From: Myxococcus eversor
Lineage (GTDB): Bacteria; Myxococcota; Myxococcia; Myxococcales; Myxococcaceae
DNA: 64,000 bases
Reading direction: 5' to 3'
Assembly: GCF_010894455.1 (NCBI RefSeq)
Contig: NZ_JAAIXY010000001.1
Coordinates: 62,001-126,000 of the forward strand
Part shown: positions 24,591-31,866 of the stretch, piece after piece
Position numbering within the stretch: position 1 is the stretch's first letter
Layout of the letters: the number at the start of each line of letters is the position of its first letter
Translations under genes and position numbers: made by a program
Notes under the pieces: generated by a model
Told to the model about the DNA's origin: nothing
The model's input: only the letters and a program-made list of their open reading frames with translations
Databases searched by the model: none

Positions 24591-26390
24591 TTGCCCCACG
24601 AGGCCGTCGAGTGTTGTCTGACGAGCAGACGTGTGGGAGGTAGCGGTGGGCTGGATGAGGGAAGTGGTAAGCCGGGGGCGGGGGCCTTGACCCGTATCCG
24701 CACCGTGCGCGTGGACCATCACTTGACCGGACAGGGGCTTGCCAGTGCCGACGCGTCCCCCGCGGCCGTGGAGGGACTGGACACCGTTCTGTGGGACCAG
24801 TTCCCGGAGAGCGTCTCCATCTGCGCGACGGATGGGGCGTGTCTCTACGCGAACCCGGCGATGGAGCGCGCCTTCGGAAGTCTTCGGGAGGAGATGCTCG
24901 GCCGCCTCCTGTGGGAGCTGTACCCGGAGGCCTTGAGGGCGCAGCTCCAGCAGCGCTTCGTGCGCGTGGCGGCGGCGGGCGCGCCAGAGGACTTCGAGTG
25001 GCACTTCGCCTCCCAGGAGCGCTGGTTCATGCTGCGCCTGTTCCGGGGCCACGGGCGCGTCTACGTCTTCTCGCGGGAGAACACGTCGGAGAAGAAGCAG
25101 GAGGCCATCCTCCGGGGCCTCTACGACGAGACGCGCCGCGCGCAGCGCCACGCGGCCTTCCTGGCGCAGGCCAGCGAGGTGATGACGTCGTCGCTGGAGC
25201 ATGACGAAATCCTCACGCGCCTCACCGTCCTCGCGGTGCCACCCCTGGCGGATGGGTGCAGCGTGGACGTGCCGCTGCCGGACGGACGCGTGCGGCGGGT
25301 GGCCATGGCGCACGTGCGGCCGGAGCTGGTGGAGCGCGCGCGGGCGTTCCACGAGCGCTACCCCATCCTGATGGACCAGACCTACGGCGTGGGCAAGGTG
25401 CTGCGCACCGGCGCCACGGAGTTCGTGCCGGAGATTCGCCCGGAGCTGCTCGCGCGGACCATTCCAGACGAGGCGCGGCGCCAGGCGACGCAGGAGCTGG
25501 GCATGACGGCGTACATCGTCGTGCCCCTGATGAGCCGGGGCCGTGTGCTCGGGGCGCTGTCGCTCATCAACACCGAGGGCGGTCGGCGCTACACGCAGGC
25601 GGATGTGCGGCTCGCCGAGGACCTGGCGCGGCGCGCGGCCACGTCATTGGATAACGGGCGGCTGTACACGGAGGCGCAGGAGGCGGTGCGCGCGAGGGAC
25701 TCGTTCCTCTCCGTCGCCTCGCACGAGCTGAACACGCCGCTCACCTCGCTGACGCTCAACGTCCAGGCGCTGCGCAGGCAGCTGGAGGCTCCCGCCGGAA
25801 GCCCCGGGGACATCGCGTCCGAGTCCGTCTCCAACAAGGTGATGGCCGTGCAGCGGCAGCTCTCCCGGCTGTCCGGCCTGGTGCGCGAGCTCCTGGACGT
25901 GTCGCGCATCACCGCGGGCAAGCTGCGGCTGGAGCGCGAGCCGTTGGACCTGGCCGCGCTCACGCGGGAGCTGGTGCCGCGCTACGCGGAGGAGCTGTCT
26001 CGGGCGGGGTGTGCGCTGCGACTGGAGGCACCAGGGCCCGCGACGGGGGTGTGGGACCGGCTGCGGATTGAGCAGGTGCTCCAGAACCTCCTGTCCAACG
26101 CCATCAAGTACGGGCGGGGGCACCCCATCGAGGTGCACGTGGGCGCGGACGCGCAGCGGGTCTGGCTGTCCGTGCGCGACGAGGGCGTGGGCATCGCCGA
26201 GGAGGCGCAGCCGCGCCTGTTCCATCGCTTCGAGCGGCTCGCCAGCGAGCGGCACTACGGTGGACTGGGACTGGGACTGTGGATTGTCCGGCAGATTGTC
26301 GATGCCATGGACGGGCGCATCCTCGTGCGCAGCGCGCCCGGCCAGGGCTCCACGTTCACCGTGGAGCTGCCGCGACAGCCTCCGGAATGA
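24591..26390 (+). CDS. PAS/GAF hybrid-sensor histidine kinase
   Basis: Up to 599 residues; the true start is uncertain. A TTG at 24591 opens the longest frame, whereas a TTG at 24687 or GTG at 24705 would begin just before the PAS domain, and no candidate has a good ribosome-binding site. Domains in order: PAS (~55-170, LDTVLWDQFPESVSICATDG), GAF (~190-350), HisKA with His near residue 378 (SVASHELNTPL) and HATPase_c (N box NLLSNAIKYG; G1 DEGVGI; G2 LGLGLWIVRQ). Soluble, so probably senses small ligands or redox. It overlaps the convergent HelD-like gene by 35 bp at the 3' end. Paired with the preceding kinase but no regulator. Confidence 0.85.
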   Translation: MPHEAVECCLTSRRVGGSGGLDEGSGKPGAGALTRIRTVRVDHHLTGQGLASADASPAAVEGLDTVLWDQFPESVSICATDGACLYANPAMERAFGSLREEMLGRLLWELYPEALRAQLQQRFVRVAAAGAPEDFEWHFASQERWFMLRLFRGHGRVYVFSRENTSEKKQEAILRGLYDETRRAQRHAAFLAQASEVMTSSLEHDEILTRLTVLAVPPLADGCSVDVPLPDGRVRRVAMAHVRPELVERARAFHERYPILMDQTYGVGKVLRTGATEFVPEIRPELLARTIPDEARRQATQELGMTAYIVVPLMSRGRVLGALSLINTEGGRRYTQADVRLAEDLARRAATSLDNGRLYTEAQEAVRARDSFLSVASHELNTPLTSLTLNVQALRRQLEAPAGSPGDIASESVSNKVMAVQRQLSRLSGLVRELLDVSRITAGKLRLEREPLDLAALTRELVPRYAEELSRAGCALRLEAPGPATGVWDRLRIEQVLQNLLSNAIKYGRGHPIEVHVGADAQRVWLSVRDEGVGIAEEAQPRLFHRFERLASERHYGGLGLGLWIVRQIVDAMDGRILVRSAPGQGSTFTVELPRQPPE

Positions 26391-28518
26391 GGCGCGAGCG
26401 CGCGCCCGAGGACACCACCCAGAGCTGATGGGAGGTGCGGGTGATTGCCACGTGCAGGCGGCGGCGGGACTCGTCATCCACGGGCCAGGCTCGCGCGGTG
26501 ACGTCCGGGAGGATGACGTAGTCGAACTCCAGGCCCTTCACGCTGCCCACGTCCGTCACGTCCACGCCGGGCTCGAAGGAGAACTCTCCGTCCTTCACCC
26601 GGCGCGCCCAGGCCTGGTCCGCCACGACGCGATAGACGGCGTCGGCCGACTCGGGGCTGCTGGCGATGACCCCCACGGAGGCATGGGGCTCGCGCGCGAC
26701 GAGGTCTCTCAAGGCCTCGCCGACGAAGAGCTGGGCCTGCGCGTCCACCGGGAAGTGGTGGAAGCCCACCGGCGCGCCCGCGCGGGGCGGCTGCGCTGAC
26801 GACTCCGCGGGAGCCTGGGTGCCCAGCACCTGCCGGGCCAGCTCCACCACTGGCGCGGGGCAGCGATAGGAGACCTGAAGCCGGCAGGTGGACGCGTCGC
26901 GGATGCCCAGCTCGTCGAGCGCCTGGGGCCAGCCGGCGAAGCCCGACTCGGTCTGCTGCATCTCGTCGCCCGCGAGCGTGCAGCTGCGGCCCTTGCCCAA
27001 CAGCTTGCGCACGACGAACAGCTCGAAGAGGGAGAAGTCCTCCGCTTCGTCCAGGACGATGTGGGCCAGTCGCTCCAGCCCGAGCGGGCCGTGCTGGGCC
27101 TTGAGGAACATGAGGATGGGCAGGTCCTCCAGGTCCACCGTGCCGGCGAGCGCGTAGGGCGTGTCCTCCTCGATGGCCTTGCCGTCCACGGTGACGAGCC
27201 GCTCCGGCTCGGTGATGTCCTTGAGCTCCTTGTCCAGCGGGGTGGAGCGTTGCAGCCGCGTGTGCTCCAGCACCTCGTCGATGGCGGTGCGCGGCAGCTC
27301 TCCCTTCGCCTGGCTCACCACGTCGTCGAGGAAGTGGCGGTCCAGGTACGCGTCCGCGAGCCGCCGGTGGAGCCGCTCCAGCGCGGGGCCCGCTTGAGTC
27401 TTCGGCGCCTTGATTCGGCCGAGGAGCAGGCGCCGCAGCGCGGGGTGCCGCTTGAAGCGCGACACGAGCGGCGGCGTCTCCGGGCTCAGCTTGATGCCCG
27501 GCAGGTCGAACGCGGAGCGCGCCGTCGCGAGCAGCCAGTGGTCCAGCGTATCCACCGAGACGCGGCCCAGGCCCAGGGGCGCCAGCAGCCGGCGCGACAG
27601 CCGGGCCAGGCCCTCCTCGGGGACGATGAGCTTCATGCGCGACTGCGGGTACGTGTTCGGGTCGTCGAAGGCGATTTTCGCCAGCCGGTGCAGGGCCACC
27701 GTCGTCTTCCCGCTGCCCGCGCTGCCCAGCACCAGCAGGGGATGGGAGGCCTCCACGCTGACGGCGTCGTACTGCTCGGCGTCCAGCATGGCCGTGACGC
27801 CGAAGGCATCCTCGACGCGCCGGGTGCCCTTGCCGGTGCCCATGGCCCCGGGCCGCGCCGCCGAGCCCGCGCCTCCCTCTCGCAGGGCGCTGACATCGCG
27901 GCCCACGCCGTGCCACGTGCCATCCTGTGCGCGCTCCAGGACGAGGGCGCCGGAGATGATGCGGGTCAGCACGCCGCGCTCGATGACCACCAGGCGACGC
28001 ACCTCCACGGTGCCCTCGGCCAGCCGCTCGCCGAACTGCTCCTCGTACGCGTCGCCCTCCTCGTACGAGTAGAAGACGCGGGCGATGGGGGCGAAGCGCC
28101 AGTCGATGACGCGCACCCCGGCGCTCACGTCCGCGAAAGTCGTGCGGCCCAGCAGGTAGTCGCGCTGTCCCGCGTCGCCATCCAGGCGCAGGTGCGCGAA
28201 GTAGGGCGCTTGCGAGTCCGGGAGCTGGGCGCTCTCCTGTCGGTCCAACAGGGCCCGCGTCTGGTCCATCTGGAAGAAGAGGTGGGGCAGGTCGGCCTCG
28301 GCCGCGCTCGTCGCCTCGTCGCGAAGGGCCTGGAGCTGGTCGACGAGCGCCTGGTTCTCCAGCGCCCGTCCTGCCTTGCGGCGCGCGAGCTCCAGTGTCG
28401 CCTGGACGCGCGAGAGCAGCGCTTCCTCCTCGGCGATGATGGCCCGGGCGTCTTCGGAGAGGTGTCCCTGCGCTTGCGTCATGCGCGCCAAGTTGAACTT
28501 CGGGACGGTGCTCGTCAA
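26356..28518 (-). CDS. UvrD/HelD-like superfamily I ATPase
   Basis: A 720-residue protein. An N-terminal coiled coil (residues 23-70, rich in Glu/Ala/Leu) precedes the AAA/UvrD-like motor: Walker A GSAGSGKT at 265-272, Walker B HIVLDEAEDFSLFE, and C-terminal motifs including GLEFDYVILPDV and HVAITRTSHQLWVV. The long coiled-coil entry and the divided ATPase follow HelD (DNA helicase IV-like), which in Bacillus removes stalled RNA polymerase; that role is inferred for this protein. It is convergent to the PAS/GAF kinase with a 35-bp tail overlap and divergent from the spermidine-synthase-like gene 56 bp away. Confidence 0.85.
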   Translation of the reverse strand: MTSTVPKFNLARMTQAQGHLSEDARAIIAEEEALLSRVQATLELARRKAGRALENQALVDQLQALRDEATSAAEADLPHLFFQMDQTRALLDRQESAQLPDSQAPYFAHLRLDGDAGQRDYLLGRTTFADVSAGVRVIDWRFAPIARVFYSYEEGDAYEEQFGERLAEGTVEVRRLVVIERGVLTRIISGALVLERAQDGTWHGVGRDVSALREGGAGSAARPGAMGTGKGTRRVEDAFGVTAMLDAEQYDAVSVEASHPLLVLGSAGSGKTTVALHRLAKIAFDDPNTYPQSRMKLIVPEEGLARLSRRLLAPLGLGRVSVDTLDHWLLATARSAFDLPGIKLSPETPPLVSRFKRHPALRRLLLGRIKAPKTQAGPALERLHRRLADAYLDRHFLDDVVSQAKGELPRTAIDEVLEHTRLQRSTPLDKELKDITEPERLVTVDGKAIEEDTPYALAGTVDLEDLPILMFLKAQHGPLGLERLAHIVLDEAEDFSLFELFVVRKLLGKGRSCTLAGDEMQQTESGFAGWPQALDELGIRDASTCRLQVSYRCPAPVVELARQVLGTQAPAESSAQPPRAGAPVGFHHFPVDAQAQLFVGEALRDLVAREPHASVGVIASSPESADAVYRVVADQAWARRVKDGEFSFEPGVDVTDVGSVKGLEFDYVILPDVTARAWPVDDESRRRLHVAITRTSHQLWVVSSGARSRLIPEAVAAAPR

Positions 28519-28574
28519 CCCGTTGGTTTTCCTGGCGGAAGTGCTACTTTGAATGGCGGTCGGAAGGAGCGGGC

Positions 28575-29492
28575 ATGCGGCGCTTCACCCCTCGGTTGGC
28601 GCTGCTGGTGCTGGCCTTCCTCTCGTGTGCCGCCTCGGGGCAGCGCACCGTCCTCCACCAGAAGCAGTCGCCCTACACGCTCATCGCGGTGACGGAGGAC
28701 GCGGAGGGCCGGCGCTACCTCCAGTTCGACGAGTCCGGCGCGCTCCAGAGCGTGGTGTGGCCGGGGCAGCCGTTGAAGCTGGAGCTGGCCTACACGCGCG
28801 TGGCGATGGTGGGGCTGGCCTTCGTCCCCAAGCCCCAGCGCATCCTCGTCGTGGGCCTGGGCGGCGGGGCCATGCCCATGTTCCTGCGCGCGGTGGTGCC
28901 CCAGGCGCGCATCGACGTGGTGGACATCGACCCGGATGTGGTGGACGTGGCGCGCGAGTACTTCGGCTTCCGCGAGGATGAACGCCTGAAGGCGCACGTG
29001 GCGGACGGAAGGGCCTTCATCGAGGCGAAGCGGCCCGCGTATGACCTCATCTTCCTGGACGCGTACGGCCCGGAGAGCATCCCCGAGCACCTGGGCACGG
29101 TGGAGTTCCTCGCGGTGGTGCGCGCGAGGCTGACGGCGAAGGGCGCGGTGGTGGGCAACGTCTGGGAGGACCCGCCCAACCCGCTCTTCTCCTCCATGGT
29201 GCGCACGTGGCAGGCGGGCTTCCGCCAGCTCTACACCTTCGAGGTGGAGGCCAACGCCAACCGCATCTTCGTGGGCGTGCCCTTCCCAGACAAACAGTCG
29301 CGCGAAGCCCTCGCCGCCCGAGCCCAGTCGCTGGAGAAGCAGCGGGGCGTACCGTTCGATTTGAGCGAGATGGTGATGCGAGGATTTGCCGACGTCACTG
29401 GACGCGAGGAGTCGTCGGGCCAGGTGTTGAAGGACAAGCCCGTCACGCCCGTGGCCCCCGTGGAATCCAGGCCCACGGCTCCGGCGCCCTGA
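28575..29492 (+). CDS. Exported spermidine-synthase-like methyltransferase-fold protein
   Basis: A 305-residue protein with an N-terminal hydrophobic signal (residues 7-20, ending near AASG). The body is the class-I fold of spermidine synthases: LVVGLGGGAMPMFLRAVVP, IDVVDIDPDVVDVA, and VADGRAFIEA and DLIFLDAYGPESIP. Real polyamine synthases carry a catalytic Asp and a tetramer interface; here the aspartates of VDIDPD and FLDAY remain. With a leader peptide it may act outside the cytoplasm, as with the membrane-linked 'spermidine synthase' paralogues in this group. Reaction unproven. A 34-residue Pro/Val tail closes it. Confidence 0.8.
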   Translation: MRRFTPRLALLVLAFLSCAASGQRTVLHQKQSPYTLIAVTEDAEGRRYLQFDESGALQSVVWPGQPLKLELAYTRVAMVGLAFVPKPQRILVVGLGGGAMPMFLRAVVPQARIDVVDIDPDVVDVAREYFGFREDERLKAHVADGRAFIEAKRPAYDLIFLDAYGPESIPEHLGTVEFLAVVRARLTAKGAVVGNVWEDPPNPLFSSMVRTWQAGFRQLYTFEVEANANRIFVGVPFPDKQSREALAARAQSLEKQRGVPFDLSEMVMRGFADVTGREESSGQVLKDKPVTPVAPVESRPTAPAP

Positions 29493-29594
29493 CGCTCCAG
29501 GCGAGGGGCGTCGATTGTCATTCGATGGCGGGCAGGGGCTAGACTCCGGCGGCCTCAGGCAGCGTTGTGGACCCGTTTCGTTTCGGAGGCCGCG

Positions 29595-30212
29595 ATGTCC
29601 CCGTCTCACGTCGGGCCACCCTCGCTGTCGCGTCGAGGACTGCTCAAGCGCGGAGTCTTCGGTGGCGCGCTGCTCGCGCTGGGAGGCGGTGGCGCGCTGT
29701 TCCTGCGCGAAGGGCTGTCATTGCCCCTGCCAGTCGAAGGACTCCAGGTCTTCGGGCCTCGCGAGTACGCCACGTTCCAGGCCATCGCCCGCCGGGCCTT
29801 CCCGCCTCGCGAGGGCTGGCCGGACGCGGACACCGCGCGCGTGGCCTTCCTGGCGGACCAGGTGCTCGCGCGCGGAGACCCCCTGGTCGCGAAGGAGGTC
29901 CGGGACGTGCTGGGAATCTTCGACAACGCGCTGGCGGGCCTGTTGTTCTCGGGCCGCGTCACGCCCTTCTCGCGGCTGTCCCCCGAGGCGCAGGACGCCG
30001 TGCTGGAGGACTGGCGGACGTCGCGGCTGGTGTTCCGTCGCGGCGCCTTTCACGCGCTGCGCTCGCTGACCCATGCCGCGTACTACTCGCACCCGGCGGC
30101 CATCGCGGCCACGGGCTACGTGGCGCCGCGGGGCTTCCACGTCGCGGACGCGCCCGTCTGGAAAGGGCCGTCGGATGGTTCCTTCGCGGGCACCGGAGGG
30201 TCCACGCCATGA
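29595..30212 (+). CDS. Gluconate-2-dehydrogenase-subunit-3-like protein, Tat signal
   Basis: The ATG at 29595 has GGAGG five bases upstream. The 205 residues begin with a twin-arginine signal (LSRRGLLKRG, then a Gly/Ala/Leu stretch). The mature domain is the small-subunit family of FAD-dependent GMC dehydrogenases (TFQAIARRAFPP and ALRSLTHAAYYSHP). Such subunits fold with the large flavoprotein and travel with it through Tat. Its stop overlaps the start of the large subunit (ATGA). No cytochrome c subunit gene is adjacent, so the electron acceptor is unknown. Confidence 0.85.
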   Translation: MSPSHVGPPSLSRRGLLKRGVFGGALLALGGGGALFLREGLSLPLPVEGLQVFGPREYATFQAIARRAFPPREGWPDADTARVAFLADQVLARGDPLVAKEVRDVLGIFDNALAGLLFSGRVTPFSRLSPEAQDAVLEDWRTSRLVFRRGAFHALRSLTHAAYYSHPAAIAATGYVAPRGFHVADAPVWKGPSDGSFAGTGGSTP

Positions 30213-31759
30213 GCGGCCGCATCCGGACGGGAGATGAGCTGACCGAGGACCAGACGCTCACGTGCGACGTCTGCGTGGTGGGCAGCGGCGCGGGCGGCGG
30301 AGTGCTCGGGCTGGAGTTGGCGAAGCGAGGGCTGGACGTGGTGATGCTGGAAGAGGGCGGCTACCACACCCGTCGCGACTTCGACCTGAACGAGTCGAAG
30401 GCCTACTCCACTTTCTATCAGGAGGCCGGCAACCGGGCGACGGATGACCTGTCCATCGGCATCTTCCAGGGCCGCACGGTGGGCGGTGGCACCGCCATCA
30501 ACTGGTGTGCCTGCTTCCGCACGCCGCCGGAAATCCTGGAGCGCTGGCGCGACACGCATGGCGTGAAGGGGCTGGACGCCACCACGCTCGCGCCGCACTG
30601 GGATTGGCTGGAGGAGCGGCTGAACATCCGCGAGTGGCCGCTCGAGCAGTCCAATCGCAACAACCGGATTCTGTGGGAGGGATTGGGCGCGCTGGGCTAC
30701 AGCCGGGGCACGGTGAAGCGCAACGTGCGCTCATGCGCGGCGCTGGGCACATGCGGTCTGGGCTGCCCCACCAACGCCAAGCAGTCCCTGCTGGTGACGC
30801 TGATTCCCGAAGCGGTGGAGAAGGGGATGCGGCTGTTCGCCAACGTCAGCGCGCGGAAGCTGGAGACCCAGGGCGGGCGCGTGGTGGCGGTCCACGCGGA
30901 CGTGTTGAACCCGAGCACGAACCGGCCCACCGGAAAGCGGCTCACGGTGAAGGCGAAGGTGACGGCGGTGTGCGGCGGAGCCATCAACTCGCCGGGGCTG
31001 CTCTTGCGCAGCGGGCTCACCGGACGGGGCCGGGTGGGAAAGCGCCTCTTCCTCCACCCCGTGGTCGTCTCCAACGCCGACTTCCGGGAGCCGGTGGAGG
31101 CCTATCGCGGCGCGCCCATCAGCGTGTACTCGCGGCAGTTCATCAACCGGGGAGAAGGCAAGCTGGGGTGGCTCCTGGAGGTGCCTCCGCTGCTGCCCAT
31201 CCTCAACTCCTTGGCGCTGACGGGCCTGGGCGCGGCGCACCAGGACCGGATGGCGCGGCTGCCGTATGCCAATGCCCTCATCTCCATCTGCCTGGATGGC
31301 GTGCACCCCGGGGACGAAGGGGGCACGGTGGCCCTGCGCGGCGAGGGCGAATACTCGCGCTTCAAGGTCGACTACCCGCTCAACGACTTTCACTGGGAGG
31401 CTTTCCGCGAGGCCCTCAAGGTGTCCGCGCGCATCCAGTTCGCCGCCGGCGCGGAGCAGGTGTCGAGCCCGCACTCGCGTCCCGTGGTCATGCGAAGCGA
31501 GAAGGACATCGCCCTCCTGGACGATGCGCCCTATGGCCCGCTCCAACTCTCCGTCCTCAGCGCGCACCAGATGGGCGGGTGCGCCATGGGTGGCGGTCCG
31601 GAGACGAGCGTGGTGGACAGCACGCTGCGCTACTGGGACGCGGACAACCTCTTCGTCGTGGACGGCTCCGTTTTTCCCACCGCCCTGGGCGTCAATCCCA
31701 TGGAGTCCATCCTCGGCATCGCCCACTGGGGGAGCCAGCACGTCGCAGCCGCTGTGTGA
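30209..31759 (+). CDS. GMC-family FAD oxidoreductase, large subunit
   Basis: A 516-residue flavoenzyme that begins four bases inside the small-subunit gene. The FAD-binding motif VVGSGAGGGVLGLELAKRG is near residue 25, the GMC signature GRTVGGGTAINW near 92, and the C-terminal catalytic region has LSAHQMGGCAMG and VDGSVFPTALGVNPMES, with the His/Asn pair used in hydride transfer. It belongs to the glucose/choline/gluconate dehydrogenase group rather than oxygen-using oxidases, because it needs the adjacent small subunit. No signal peptide; it is exported bound to its Tat-bearing partner. Substrate likely an alcohol or sugar. Confidence 0.92.
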   Translation: MSGRIRTGDELTEDQTLTCDVCVVGSGAGGGVLGLELAKRGLDVVMLEEGGYHTRRDFDLNESKAYSTFYQEAGNRATDDLSIGIFQGRTVGGGTAINWCACFRTPPEILERWRDTHGVKGLDATTLAPHWDWLEERLNIREWPLEQSNRNNRILWEGLGALGYSRGTVKRNVRSCAALGTCGLGCPTNAKQSLLVTLIPEAVEKGMRLFANVSARKLETQGGRVVAVHADVLNPSTNRPTGKRLTVKAKVTAVCGGAINSPGLLLRSGLTGRGRVGKRLFLHPVVVSNADFREPVEAYRGAPISVYSRQFINRGEGKLGWLLEVPPLLPILNSLALTGLGAAHQDRMARLPYANALISICLDGVHPGDEGGTVALRGEGEYSRFKVDYPLNDFHWEAFREALKVSARIQFAAGAEQVSSPHSRPVVMRSEKDIALLDDAPYGPLQLSVLSAHQMGGCAMGGGPETSVVDSTLRYWDADNLFVVDGSVFPTALGVNPMESILGIAHWGSQHVAAAV

Positions 31760-31866
31760 CATTCCATGACGGAACGATGATGGTGTTTTCGCCATCAGAT
31801 GTTCTATGCAGTCCACCCCGTCTCCACGGGCGCGCATGGCAGTCCTTGCCGTGCACGAAGTCCCCC

